Translations under genes and position numbers: made by a program
The notes under the pieces: generated by a model
The model's input: only the letters and a program-made list of their open reading frames with translations
What the model was told of the DNA's origin: nothing
The model's database searches: none
Part shown: piece after piece, positions 51,909 to 61,937 of the stretch
How positions within the stretch are numbered: position 1 is the stretch's first letter
Layout: every line of letters starts with the position of its first letter
Source of the DNA: Halomonas denitrificans
GTDB taxonomy: Bacteria; Pseudomonadota; Gammaproteobacteria; Xanthomonadales; Wenzhouxiangellaceae
Direction of reading: 5' to 3'
Assembly (NCBI GenBank): GCA_019800895.1
Contig: JAHVKF010000003.1
Location: 434,001-498,000 of the forward strand
DNA length: 64,000 nucleotides

Positions 51909-53138
51909 TCAGAGATCTTCGAGCAGGCGATCCAGGCGGTCGAGATTGCGCGCGAGGCTGTTGCCCAGCGGGGCGAGGTAGGGCGGTTCCTGGGCCAGGC
52001 TGGTCTTCAGCGAGCGCTCCTCGGCGAGCGCGTCGCGGTCCGGGCCGAGGCCGTAGGGGTCCAGGAACGCCTCGAGGTCGTCCGCGCGCGCGAGAAGTTC
52101 GCGGCGCGTGTGCTGGTAGGCGTGCTCGGCCAGGTCGCTGCGGCTGGAGTAGCTGAACATGTTGGTGAAGAACAGCCGTTCGTCGTGCCGGTCGGGCTCG
52201 ACCAGCAGGATCGAGGATTCCGGGAACTGGCTCCCGTACTTGGAGATGCCGATCTGCATCCGCGACTGGATCAGTGCGCGGAAGGTCTGCGCGAGCACCA
52301 GCGGCAGGCCGCCTTCGATCATCCGCTCCTGGTCGATCTGCATCCGTTCCGGGTCCTGCGCGGCATCGAAGGGCACCAGCGGATTGACCCCGATCAGCAG
52401 GTCGACGCCGTCGTTGAGCGCGACCGAAGCGTGCAGCGTGCGGCGCAGCGCGCCGTCGACGTAGTAGCGATCCTTGATCCGGACCGGGGGGTACAGGCCG
52501 GGCAGGGCCGCCGAGGCCTGGACCGCGCGCGAGATCGGCACGTCGTCGAGGCCCGGCTCGCCGAAGCGCACGGCGGCGCCGGTGTTGAGGTCCATCGCGA
52601 CGACGCGCAGGGTCGTGTCGAGCTCGCGGAAGTTGTTGGTCCGTCCGGGCCGGTCGAGCACGCGCGCGACGAAGTTGTGGATGGTCTCGTTGTCGAACAG
52701 GCCGGTCGGCAGGACCCGGGCCAGGTCGCCCATGGATTCCAGGCGGCCGATCCGGGTCGGGTGGCGGATCGCCTCGGTGATCAGGCCCCAGATCGCTCCC
52801 GGAGTGTTTCGGGCACGGCCGCCGAGTTCGCCGAAGGCCGGTCGCAGGAATGATTCGGGTTCGAAGGTGAACTCGGCGCCGGGCGCGCCCAGGAACACCC
52901 GGCACATCTGGCTGGTGGTCACCTGGTTGGCGAGGCTGGCCGCCAGGAAAGCGCCCGCGCTGACGCCGACGTAGTTGTCGAGCTGGTGCAGCCGCAGGCC
53001 GGAAATGCCCTCGTTGACCGCCTGCAGCGCGCCGAGCTCGTAGATCGCGCCCAGCGGACCGCCGCCGGCCAGCGCGAGGCCGATCTTCGGTACCTTGCGG
53101 CCCTTGCGTTTCCGTCCGGCGGGGTTCAGCGTCAGCAT
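51909..53138 (-). CDS. Patatin-like phospholipase
   Basis: A 409-residue alpha/beta lipid acyl hydrolase. The oxyanion loop is 'GLALAGGGPLGAIYELGALQ', the nucleophile is in GVSAG (residues 58-62) and the catalytic Asp in 'YYVDGALRRTL'. A Ser-Asp dyad is therefore complete. The C-terminal third (after about 270) is longer than the patatin domain and predicted helical. No signal peptide; the N-terminus is basic (GRKRKGRK), suggesting membrane-surface contact. It would remove acyl chains from phospholipids. AAGGAA precedes the start. Confidence 0.9.
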   Translation of the reverse strand: MLTLNPAGRKRKGRKVPKIGLALAGGGPLGAIYELGALQAVNEGISGLRLHQLDNYVGVSAGAFLAASLANQVTTSQMCRVFLGAPGAEFTFEPESFLRPAFGELGGRARNTPGAIWGLITEAIRHPTRIGRLESMGDLARVLPTGLFDNETIHNFVARVLDRPGRTNNFRELDTTLRVVAMDLNTGAAVRFGEPGLDDVPISRAVQASAALPGLYPPVRIKDRYYVDGALRRTLHASVALNDGVDLLIGVNPLVPFDAAQDPERMQIDQERMIEGGLPLVLAQTFRALIQSRMQIGISKYGSQFPESSILLVEPDRHDERLFFTNMFSYSSRSDLAEHAYQHTRRELLARADDLEAFLDPYGLGPDRDALAEERSLKTSLAQEPPYLAPLGNSLARNLDRLDRLLEDL

Positions 53139-53248
53139 ACGGATTCGTTCCTTGTCATCGCAGGCATTGTAACGCCGGACCCGGCGCGTACGCGCGCAAT
53201 GCGTCGGCGTTGCTATGCTTCAGCCCCGAGTCTTCCGAGGATGCGTGC

Positions 53249-53701
53249 ATGTCCCTTCGACCCGGCCAACCGGCCCCCGACTTCGCACTGCCCGACCAGG
53301 ACGGAGGCCGGTGGCGGCTCGCCGACCATGCCGGGAAGCGTCTGTTGCTGGTGTTCTATCCCGGAGACGGCACGCCCGTCTGCACGCGCCAGCTCTGCGA
53401 GTACCGCGACGGGCTCGAGGAGTTCGCGGGGCTGGACGTCGAGGTCGTCGGCATCAGCGCCGACGACGCGGATTCGCACCGCGCCTTCCGGGCGACCCAC
53501 GATCTGCCCTTCACCCTGCTGAGCGACACCGGGCTGGAGGTTGCGGAGGCATACGGCTGCAAGGGCCTGCTCGGCATGAAGCGGGGGGTGTTCCTGCTCG
53601 ACGCGGGGCACGTGGTCCGATACGCCCACGTCGAGGCGGTCGCGGTGTTCCGGCGCAGCCGCGCGGAGCTGGTCGACGCGATCCGCGCACTGGACGCATG
53701 A
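53249..53701 (+). CDS. bcp: Thioredoxin-dependent peroxiredoxin, Bcp/PrxQ type
   Basis: A 150-residue peroxiredoxin. The peroxidatic Cys45 and resolving Cys50 are in 'YPGDGTPVCTRQLCEYRD', five residues apart as in Bcp/PrxQ. It reduces peroxides with thioredoxin. The usual PxxxTxxC has GDGTPVC, where Thr is retained. The ATG at 53249 is selected by family alignment ('LRPGQPAPDFALPDQDGG'). It overlaps the next gene (ATGA). Confidence 0.9.
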   Translation: MSLRPGQPAPDFALPDQDGGRWRLADHAGKRLLLVFYPGDGTPVCTRQLCEYRDGLEEFAGLDVEVVGISADDADSHRAFRATHDLPFTLLSDTGLEVAEAYGCKGLLGMKRGVFLLDAGHVVRYAHVEAVAVFRRSRAELVDAIRALDA

Positions 53702-54438
53702 GCGACGCGCAAGGGGATTCCGGAGCCGGCGTCAGCGGCGCCGAGCACCTCGCCGAACAGGTCCGTCGGAGCCTGGACCTGCTCGACCGGCTGCCGGCCG
53801 ACGATCCCGTGCTCGAGCGCCTGCAGCGCTGGCAGCGGGCACGGCTCGATGCGACCTACGCCGACCTGGCTGGCCAGGAGCGTTTCCGCGACGCGTGCGT
53901 GTTCTTTCTCGACGAGCTCTACGGCGGCAAGGACATGCGCGAGCGCGATCGCCAGCTCGAGCGCGTGGTCCCGATCATGCGCCGCTTCCTGCCCGACCAC
54001 CTGCTGTTCGCCGTAGGCGAGGCGATGCGCCTGCAGTGGATGAGCCTGGACCTCGATGCGCGCCTGGCCGGCCACCTGGCCGCCGACCTCGACCAGCCGG
54101 AGTACGCACGCGCCTACCGCGAACTGGGGGCCTGGCAGGACCGCGAGGAGCAGATCGCATTGATCGGCAGTCTCGGCCGGCTGCTGGCCGAGACGGTGCA
54201 GAAGAAGATGATCCGGCGCCTGGTGCGCTGGATGCGTGCACCGGCCGAGGCGGCCGGTGTGGGACGACTCCAGGCGTTCCTGATGGAAGGTCTCGACGCG
54301 TTCGCGGTGATGGGCGACCGGGCGGACACGTTCGTCGAGACGATCGAAACGCGCGAGCGGCAGGCGCTGGAGGCTATGCGCAGCGGCTCGGACTGGCCCT
54401 TCGAACCCTGGATCGGTCGCGGCCCCGACGCGGCCTGA
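53698..54438 (+). CDS. Conserved protein of unknown function, coupled to bcp
   Basis: A 246-residue soluble, largely helical protein that I cannot assign. It carries the stretch 'ACVFFLDELYGGKDMRERDR' followed by 'RVVPIMRRFLPDHLLFAVGE', a pattern (FFLxxLYG...RD...R..P.M.RfLP) I have seen in uncharacterised proteobacterial proteins. No catalytic motif, signal or membrane segment is evident. The four-base overlap with bcp suggests a role tied to peroxide defence, which is inference only. Confidence 0.75.
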   Translation: MSDAQGDSGAGVSGAEHLAEQVRRSLDLLDRLPADDPVLERLQRWQRARLDATYADLAGQERFRDACVFFLDELYGGKDMRERDRQLERVVPIMRRFLPDHLLFAVGEAMRLQWMSLDLDARLAGHLAADLDQPEYARAYRELGAWQDREEQIALIGSLGRLLAETVQKKMIRRLVRWMRAPAEAAGVGRLQAFLMEGLDAFAVMGDRADTFVETIETRERQALEAMRSGSDWPFEPWIGRGPDAA

Positions 54439-54447
54439 TCCGGAGCG

Positions 54448-54488
54448 GGCGCGGCCCGGCTGCGGATCGCAGCGCCGGTGGCCGCGCC
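54448..54488. terminator. Long GC stem-loop between convergent genes
   Basis: Nested complementary arms: ggcgcggcc with ggccgcgcc, ccgg with ccgg, and gctgcg with cgcagc around gat. There is no U-tract on either strand, so if it stops transcription it does so by a non-canonical or Rho-assisted route. Confidence 0.5.
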
Positions 54489-54502
54489 GATCGATCAGCC
54501 GA

Positions 54503-55687
54503 TCAATCTGCCGGGCGAATCCGCCAGACGCCGTCGGCGTTCTCGCCGTTATCGGTCACCAGGTAGACGAAGCCTTCGGGACCGATCTCCAGGTCGCGCA
54601 CGCGGCCGACCTTGCCCTGGATCAGGCGCTCCTCGTGGACCACCTCGCCGTCCTCGAACACGATCCGGCGCACCTGCTCGGTGGCCAGACCGCCGGCCAG
54701 GAAGTTGCCCTGCCAGGCCGGGAAGGTGTCGTCGGTCAGCACCACCAGGCCCGACGGATGCAGGCCCGGAGTCCAGTCGATGTACGGGTCGACGACGCCG
54801 TCCATCGATCGTTGCGTGTCCTCGAGGAATCGTTCTCCGGTGCGGTAGTCGCGGCCGAGCGACACCACTGGCCAGCCGTAGTTGCTGCCGGGCTCCATGC
54901 GGTTCAGTTCGTCGCCGCCGCGCGGACCGTGCTCGACGGACCAGACCTCGCCGGTCGTTGGATGGACGACCAGGCCCTGGATGTTGCGATTGCCGTAGGT
55001 CCAGACCTCGGCGGCGTCGTCGTCGCGATCGACGAAGGGGTTGTCGGCGGGCACCGTGCCGTCGGCATTCAGGCGGAGCAGCTTGCCGGCGTGGTCGGCC
55101 AGGTCCTGGGCCCGGCGCGGTTCGGCGCCGCGGTCGCCGATGCTCAGCAACAGCGTACCGTCGGGCAGCCAGGCCAGGCGGCCGGCGTAGTGGCGACCGG
55201 GGGTCGAGAAGCGATCCTGGATGAATACCTGTTCGACGTCGACGAGTACGTCACCATCCAGGCGGCCCCTGGACAGCGTCGTCGCTGAATTCACCCCGTC
55301 CGGGCCGGCCTGCGACCAGGTGAAGTAGACCCAGCCGTTCCCGTCCTGTTCGAAGTCCGGGTGCAGGGCGACGTCGAGCAGCCCGCCCTGGCCTCTCGCG
55401 GCCACCTCGGGGACGCCGGCAATCTCGGACATGCTCCCGTCCGGGGCAACGCGCAGCAGCCGACCGCCGCGTTCGGTGACGAGCAGCTCGCCGTCCGGCA
55501 GGAAGGCCATGCCCCAGGGGTGGTTCAGGCCCTCGGCGACGGCCTCGAGCTCGATCGGCTGGTACTCGGTGCGCAGCGTCTCGGCCCGGGTCGGGCCGAC
55601 CACGAGCAGCACGGCGAGCAGGGCGGCAAGCGCGGCCAGCGCCGTCGGTCGGACTTCGTTGGTGGATCGATTCGTGCTCCGGGTCAT
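54503..55687 (-). CDS. PQQ-dependent aldose sugar dehydrogenase, soluble type
   Basis: A 394-residue exported six-bladed propeller of the soluble glucose dehydrogenase/YliI group. A signal peptide (TALAALAALLAVLLVVGPTR, then AE) is followed by 'LNHPWGMAFLPDGELLVTER', 'GQGGLLDVALHPDFEQDGNG', 'GRLAWLPDGTLLLSIGDRG' and 'VWSVEHGPRGGDELN', carrying the PQQ- and Ca-contacting His/Arg/Asp. It oxidises aldoses in the periplasm. The start at 55687 was chosen because it leads directly into the signal peptide. It is divergent from the MFS gene. Confidence 0.9.
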   Translation of the reverse strand: MTRSTNRSTNEVRPTALAALAALLAVLLVVGPTRAETLRTEYQPIELEAVAEGLNHPWGMAFLPDGELLVTERGGRLLRVAPDGSMSEIAGVPEVAARGQGGLLDVALHPDFEQDGNGWVYFTWSQAGPDGVNSATTLSRGRLDGDVLVDVEQVFIQDRFSTPGRHYAGRLAWLPDGTLLLSIGDRGAEPRRAQDLADHAGKLLRLNADGTVPADNPFVDRDDDAAEVWTYGNRNIQGLVVHPTTGEVWSVEHGPRGGDELNRMEPGSNYGWPVVSLGRDYRTGERFLEDTQRSMDGVVDPYIDWTPGLHPSGLVVLTDDTFPAWQGNFLAGGLATEQVRRIVFEDGEVVHEERLIQGKVGRVRDLEIGPEGFVYLVTDNGENADGVWRIRPAD

Positions 55688-55802
55688 GTCGGTTCTCGCA
55701 GGGACGTACCTGGCGCGGATCATAGCCCAGGGTCGGGCGAGCACGCGTCGGCGCGGCCGCGATCGGCTAGGCTGGCGGCCCAATCCGACGATATCGCTGT
55801 CC

Positions 55803-57032
55803 ATGTCTCTCGATTCCGAACCGGCCGCGCCGCGCGGCATCCCGCCCGCCGGTCGCTTCGCGCTGGCCGCGGCGCTGTGCTCCAGCGTCGGCCAGACCTT
55901 CTTCATCGGCCTGTTCGGCGGCGAATTCCGTTCGGCCTTCGGCCTGAGCGACGCGGCGTTCGGCACGCTGTACTCGACCGCAACGCTGGCCAGCGGCCTG
56001 CTGATGTTCTGGGTCGGCGGTCTGGCCGACCACGTCGCGCTGAAGCGGGCCGCGTTGGGCGTGGCCCTGCTGCTGGCCGCCGGGGCGGCGACCGTCGCCG
56101 GTTCGGCCGAACCGCTGGGCTTCGCGGTCGGCCTGTTCCTGTTGCGGCTCGCCGGCCAGGGGCTGCTCGGTCACCTGGCGGTGGTCGCGGCCGGGCGTTT
56201 CGCGACCGCCCGCCGGGGTCGCGCCCTGGCGATGGCCAGCTACGGCTTCATTCTCGGCGAAGCGCTGTTCCCGTCGCTGGTCGCGCTGGCGCTCGATTCG
56301 CTGGGCTGGCGCGACGTCTGGTGGAGCCTGGCGGTCGCCGCGGCGCTGCTGATCGGGCCGGGCCTGTACGCGCTGGGCCGGCCGCTGGTCGGCGATCCAT
56401 CGGCAGAGGGTCCGGACGCACGTGCGCCGGAGGACACCACCGCGCCGCCTCGCGTCGGCCGAGCGGGCTTGCTGATCGACACCAATTTCCTGCGCGTTCT
56501 CCTGATCGTTCTGGTGCCGCCGGTGGTGGTCACGGCGCTGTTCCTGCACCAGGCCGCGATCGCGGACCGGCAGGACTGGTCGATGCTGCTGGTCGGTCGC
56601 GGGTTCATGGCGTTCGCCGCGTGCCAGTTCCTCGCCTCGTTTGCGGCCGGCCGCCTGATCGACCGGTTCGGCGCGCGCCCGCTGCTGCGGGTCCAGCTGC
56701 TGCCGCTCGGCCTCGCGCTGCTGGGGCTCGGCGGCCTGACGCAGGTTCCTTCGCTGTGGGCGATGTTCATCGGGCTGGGCCTCACCGCCGGGATCAACAG
56801 CGTGCTGGCCGCCGCGGTCTGGGTCGAACTGTACGGCACCCGCCAGCTCGGCCTGGTCCGCGGTGTGTTCATGGCCCTGATGGTGGTCTCGACCGCGCTG
56901 GGTCCGATCGCCCTGGGCCTGCTGCTGGACGCGGGCGTCACCCTGTGGTCGATCGGTGTCGCGGTGATGGCCTGGGTGGTGCTGGTGCCGCCGCTGGCCA
57001 CGCCCGGCCGCCAGGCGCTGCGCCACGGCTGA
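55803..57032 (+). CDS. MFS transporter
   Basis: A 409-residue membrane protein with twelve hydrophobic segments in two halves joined by a hydrophilic loop (about residues 198-220, 'DPSAEGPDARAPEDTTAPPR'). The MFS motif A lies in the loop after helix 2 ('WVGGLADHVALKRAALGV'), and 'AGRLIDRFGARPLLRVQ' is the counterpart in the second half. The N-terminal half resembles the nitrate/oxalate and YbfB-like groups only loosely, so no substrate is offered. Confidence 0.88.
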   Translation: MSLDSEPAAPRGIPPAGRFALAAALCSSVGQTFFIGLFGGEFRSAFGLSDAAFGTLYSTATLASGLLMFWVGGLADHVALKRAALGVALLLAAGAATVAGSAEPLGFAVGLFLLRLAGQGLLGHLAVVAAGRFATARRGRALAMASYGFILGEALFPSLVALALDSLGWRDVWWSLAVAAALLIGPGLYALGRPLVGDPSAEGPDARAPEDTTAPPRVGRAGLLIDTNFLRVLLIVLVPPVVVTALFLHQAAIADRQDWSMLLVGRGFMAFAACQFLASFAAGRLIDRFGARPLLRVQLLPLGLALLGLGGLTQVPSLWAMFIGLGLTAGINSVLAAAVWVELYGTRQLGLVRGVFMALMVVSTALGPIALGLLLDAGVTLWSIGVAVMAWVVLVPPLATPGRQALRHG

Positions 57033-57065
57033 GCCGGCAGACCGTCCGCCCGGCAGGTCCGCGGC

Positions 57066-57365
57066 TCAATCGTCGGTGATGATGCCGGGCCCCTTGCCCG
57101 CGGTCTTCTCGTAGACGCCCTTGCCGATCTTCCTGTACTGGGTGAAGCCGTGTTTCTCGATGTTGTCGGGCCGGTGCATGTGCGCCTTGCCGGACACCAC
57201 CTGCGGCGCGGAGATCACGCGCCGGACCGGCCCGCCGCAGCCCGGGCAGGCGTCCAGCGGCTCCGCCGAAAGTTTCTCCAGCACCGTGAACCCGTCCCGG
57301 CAGTGCTTGCAGCCGGGCCCGGCGTGGTCGTTCGCGGCGTCGTGGCAGTACTCGTAGAACGGCAT
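57066..57365 (-). CDS. FmdB-family zinc-ribbon protein
   Basis: A 99-residue protein with the FmdB regulatory zinc ribbon: 'MPFYEYCHDA', Cys19-x2-Cys22 followed by 'DGFTVLEKLSAEPLDAC' and Cys40-x2-Cys43 ('CPGCGGPVRRVISAP'). The family is widespread and of unclear function; it was named for a gene near formamidase. The C-terminal half is basic and rich in Gly/Lys. It is divergent from the degenerate SDR gene. Confidence 0.9.
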   Translation of the reverse strand: MPFYEYCHDAANDHAGPGCKHCRDGFTVLEKLSAEPLDACPGCGGPVRRVISAPQVVSGKAHMHRPDNIEKHGFTQYRKIGKGVYEKTAGKGPGIITDD

Positions 57366-57470
57366 GGCGGGCGTCTGCAGGTCGGGAGATGGCCGCCGAA
57401 TGTTTCGAGTCGACGGCAGCACAGCGATACTATGGGGCGAATCTTTCAGCAGTACAAGGAAGCCGTCTCG

Positions 57471-58166
57471 ATGAACGACACGACCGCAGGCGCCGTCCTG
57501 GTCACCGGCGCGGCCGGGGCACTGGGTTCGGCGCTGGTCCGCCGCCTGCTCGCCGCCGGCACCGACTGCATCGCGCTGGACAAGAACCGTCGCAAGCTGG
57601 AGAAGCTCCACGACGAGCTCGCCGCCGACGGCCGCGCGCCGCTCTGCGTGCCGCTGGACCTGGCCGGCGCCGGTCCCGATCACTACGCCGAACTGGCCGA
57701 GTCGCTGACCGGCGAGTTCGGACGGCTCGATGGCGTGATCCACGCCGCCGCCGAGTTCAAGGGCCTGCGACCGATCGAACACCTGCCGCCCGACGAGTGG
57801 ATGCAGGAACTGCAGGCCGGCCTGACCGGCCCGATGCTTCTGACCCGCGCGCTGCTGCCGCTGTTGCGCGGCACCGAGGACAGCCGCGTGCTCTTCGTCG
57901 TCGACGACCCGGAGGCCCGCGCCGGCGCGTACTGGGCCGCCTACGGCGTCGCGCAGTCGGGCGTTCGGGCGCTGGCCGCCACGCTGGCCGCCGAGTGCCG
58001 CAAGACCGGCCCGGCCGTAGGCACCTACGACCCCGGCGCGTTCTACAGTCCGCTGCGGTCCCGCGTGTGGCCGGCCGAAGACCCCTCGTCCCTGCCGACC
58101 GCGGACGTCGCGGCCGAGGCCGTGCTCGAGGCGTTTTCCAGGGTCGAACGACCCGGTGCCGATTGA
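57471..58166 (+). CDS. YciK-like SDR with degenerate active site
   Basis: A 231-residue Rossmann-fold protein. The nucleotide motif 'LVTGAAGALGSALVRRLLAA' is kept, and 'EHLPPDEWMQELQAGLTGPM' with 'LTRALLPLLRGTEDSRVLFV' follows the YciK pattern. The expected catalytic Ser region reads VDD, NAG reads HAAA, and YxxxK reads YGVAQ, with Gln for the essential Lys. It is therefore probably not an oxidoreductase but a pseudoenzyme or NAD(P)-binding regulator. AAGGAAG eight bases upstream supports the ATG at 57471 over one at 57432. Confidence 0.82.
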   Translation: MNDTTAGAVLVTGAAGALGSALVRRLLAAGTDCIALDKNRRKLEKLHDELAADGRAPLCVPLDLAGAGPDHYAELAESLTGEFGRLDGVIHAAAEFKGLRPIEHLPPDEWMQELQAGLTGPMLLTRALLPLLRGTEDSRVLFVVDDPEARAGAYWAAYGVAQSGVRALAATLAAECRKTGPAVGTYDPGAFYSPLRSRVWPAEDPSSLPTADVAAEAVLEAFSRVERPGAD

Positions 58167-58191
58167 CCCCACCACGCCACAGGAGCCGACC

Positions 58192-58536
58192 ATGTCCGAC
58201 ACCCTGTTCGAGAAGATCGTCGCCCGCGAGATTCCCGCCGACATCGTCTACGAGGACGACGAGCTGCTGGCGTTCCGGGACATCCAGCCCCAGGCGCCGG
58301 TGCACGTGCTGATCATCCCGAAGAAGCGCATCGCAACGCTGAACGACCTGGAGACCGACCATGCCGAACTGGTCGGCCGGATGGTCCTCGCCGCGGCGAA
58401 GATCGCGAAGGACGAGGGCATCGCCGACGACGGCTACCGCCTGAACCTCAACTGCAACGAGCAGGGCGGACAGTCGGTCTACCACATCCACCTGCATCTG
58501 CTCGGCGGCCGACAAATGACCTGGCCTCCGGGATAG
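58192..58536 (+). CDS. HIT family purine nucleoside phosphoramidase (HinT-like)
   Basis: A 114-residue HIT protein. 'FEKIVAREIPADIVYEDDEL' starts the fold and the catalytic triad is 'QSVYHIHLHLLGGRQMTWPP' (HxHxH). It hydrolyses AMP-lysine-type phosphoramidates. AGGAG six bases before the ATG fixes the start. It follows the degenerate SDR gene by 25 bp and probably shares its transcript. A MITE-like element follows 29 bp after the stop. Confidence 0.94.
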   Translation: MSDTLFEKIVAREIPADIVYEDDELLAFRDIQPQAPVHVLIIPKKRIATLNDLETDHAELVGRMVLAAAKIAKDEGIADDGYRLNLNCNEQGGQSVYHIHLHLLGGRQMTWPPG

Positions 58537-58565
58537 GCTTCGATGCCGGTCGAGCGCGAGTCCTT

Positions 58566-58983
58566 TAGAGGATGGACGCAAAGGCGCGAAGGGGGACGAA
58601 GGAACGCAAAGAAGATCCTGAAGCGCTGGAATGCGGTCGCTCATGCTCGCCTGTGACGGGCTACGGCGAGGTTCTGGCCGATAGGCGTTTGATGGCGAGT
58701 TGATCGGACACTCAAAGTGAGGAGGCGCTGAGTTTGGGCGACCTTGAAGCGATTTTCGACCGACTTCGATCTCGGCCCAAAGCCTGTTTCATTGAGCCGA
58801 GGCCTGTCGAGTGTCGATATCGCTCAGAGCTTTTCTCAGCACATCCCCGCGCTTCTGGGAGAATAGGACGCTCGATGTCCATAGGACTCTTGCCCGGATA
58901 TATCCTCCGAGGCTCGCCCAGCGCTGCGATCAATTGCTTGCTTTGCGCCCTTCGCTCCTTCGCGCCTTTGCGCCCATCCTCTA
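58566..58983. mobile_element. 418-bp MITE-like element with ~47-bp inverted ends
   Basis: The left end (tagaggatggacgcaaaggc, then gcgaaggggg...) and the reverse complement of the right end (tagaggatgggcgcaaaggc, then gcgaaggagcg...) match over about 47 bases with few differences. The ends contain short nested units of the type gcaaaggcgcgaagg. The ~320-bp interior has lower GC than the genome and no convincing gene; frames inside have no recognisable domain. It fills most of the 476-bp gap between the HIT gene and the convergent gdhA gene. No transposase is encoded, so it would need one in trans. Confidence 0.65.
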
Positions 58984-59012
58984 GCCGTTCGTGACGTAAC
59001 TCCGAGTCTTCG

Positions 59013-60383
<1,371 letters not shown>

Positions 60384-60565
60384 TGCCGTTTCCTGTCGAT
60401 CGTGGTCGCGATGAGATCGAGGCACGGTAGCAGTCCCGGTGCCAACGTATCGACACGGCCCGGCAAGCGCGGGCCGGGCGGCCGGGCGGCCGGGAACCCC
60501 GGAAGCCCCGGGTGGCCCGGTCACGGGAGCCGCGGGCAATTGCGGGGCAAGGGGCCTGAATTTGC

Positions 60566-60571
60566 TAGAAT
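60566..60571 (+). promoter_or_regulatory. Putative extended -10 promoter of the miaB operon
   Basis: TGCTAGAAT contains TGn and TAGAAT (five of six). It lies 28 bases before the miaB start in an otherwise GC-rich spacer. No -35 match was found. Confidence 0.45.
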
Positions 60572-60599
60572 TCCCGGTTCTTTCACCCAGTGACCGAGA

Positions 60600-61937
60600 A
60601 TGGCCGGAAAGCTCTACATCCAGACCCACGGCTGCCAGATGAACGAGTACGACTCCGACCGCATGGCCGAAGTGCTGGCGGCGTCGCACGGCCTGGAGCT
60701 GACCGACGACGAATCGGCCGCCGACGTCATCCTGGTCAATACCTGCTCGATCCGCGAGAAGGCGCAGGAAAAGGTGTTTTCCCAGCTGGGTCGGTGGCGC
60801 CCGCTCAAGGAGGCCCGGCCCGGGGTCGTGATCGGCGTCGCCGGCTGCGTTGCCAGTCAGGAAGGCGACCGCATCCTCAAGCGCGCGCCGTTCGTCGACC
60901 TGGTGTTCGGTCCGCAGACCATCCATCGCCTGCCGCAGATGCTGGACCGTGTACGAGAGGACGGTCGGGCTGCGGTCGACGTGAGCTTTCCGGAGATCGA
61001 GAAGTTCGATCACCTGCCGCCGCCCGGTGCGAAGGGCCCCACGGCGTTCGTGTCGATCATGGAAGGCTGCTCGAAGTACTGCACCTTCTGCGTGGTGCCC
61101 TACACCCGCGGAGAAGAGGTCAGCCGGCCGCTCGACGACGTGATCGCGGAGATCGCCCAGCTCGAGGCCCAGGGCGTGCGCGAGATCAACCTGCTCGGCC
61201 AGAACGTCAACGCCTACCTGGGTCCGACCCATGACGGCGGAACGGCGGATCTCGCGATGCTGATCCGCTACGTTGCCGCCTTCGACGGCATCGAGAGGAT
61301 CCGCTTCACGACCTCGCACCCGGTGGAGTTCTCCGATCGCCTGGTCGAGGCCTATGCCGATACGCCGAAGCTGGCCAACTACCTCCACTTGCCGGTCCAG
61401 TCCGGCTCGGACCGGGTGCTGGCGCTGATGAAGCGGGGTCACACGGTGCTCGAGTACAAGGACCGCATCCGCAAGCTGCGCGAGGCGCGGCCGGACATTT
61501 CCCTGTCGTCGGATTTCATCGTCGGCTTCCCGGGTGAAACCGAGACCGACTTCGAGCAGACCATGAAACTCATCCGCGACCTGAACTTCGACCAGTCGTT
61601 CAGCTTCATCTACTCGGCCCGCCCGGGTACGCCGGCCGCGAGCCTGCCCGACAACGTGCCGATGGAGGTCAAGAAGGCCCGGCTTCAGCGCCTGCAGGCG
61701 CAGCTCAACGAGCAGGCGCACGCGATCTCCGAGGCCATGGTCGGGTGCACCGAGCGGGTGCTGGTCGAGGGGCCCAGCCGCAAGGACCCCAAGGAACTGG
61801 CCGGACGCACGGAGAACAACCGCGTGGTCAATTTCCAGGGACCGGCCTCGCTGATCGGTCGCTTCGTCGAAGTCGAGATCACCGCGGCGCTTTCGAACTC
61901 CCTGCGCGGGCGCATTCCTGCCCGCGAAGTGGCCTGA
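60600..61937 (+). CDS. miaB: tRNA-2-methylthio-N6-dimethylallyladenosine synthase
   Basis: A 445-residue methylthiotransferase. The N-terminal UPF0004 domain has Cys12 ('[17 protein letters not shown]'), Cys49 ('[10 protein letters not shown]') and a Cys near 83 ('[10 protein letters not shown]'). The radical-SAM domain has '[18 protein letters not shown]', and a TRAM domain closes the protein. It adds the methylthio group at A37 of tRNAs reading UNN codons. First gene of the miaB-phoH-ybeY-corC unit; phoH starts immediately at the stop. Confidence 0.97.
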   Translation: MAGKLYIQTHGCQMNEYDSDRMAEVLAASHGLELTDDESAADVILVNTCSIREKAQEKVFSQLGRWRPLKEARPGVVIGVAGCVASQEGDRILKRAPFVDLVFGPQTIHRLPQMLDRVREDGRAAVDVSFPEIEKFDHLPPPGAKGPTAFVSIMEGCSKYCTFCVVPYTRGEEVSRPLDDVIAEIAQLEAQGVREINLLGQNVNAYLGPTHDGGTADLAMLIRYVAAFDGIERIRFTTSHPVEFSDRLVEAYADTPKLANYLHLPVQSGSDRVLALMKRGHTVLEYKDRIRKLREARPDISLSSDFIVGFPGETETDFEQTMKLIRDLNFDQSFSFIYSARPGTPAASLPDNVPMEVKKARLQRLQAQLNEQAHAISEAMVGCTERVLVEGPSRKDPKELAGRTENNRVVNFQGPASLIGRFVEVEITAALSNSLRGRIPAREVA

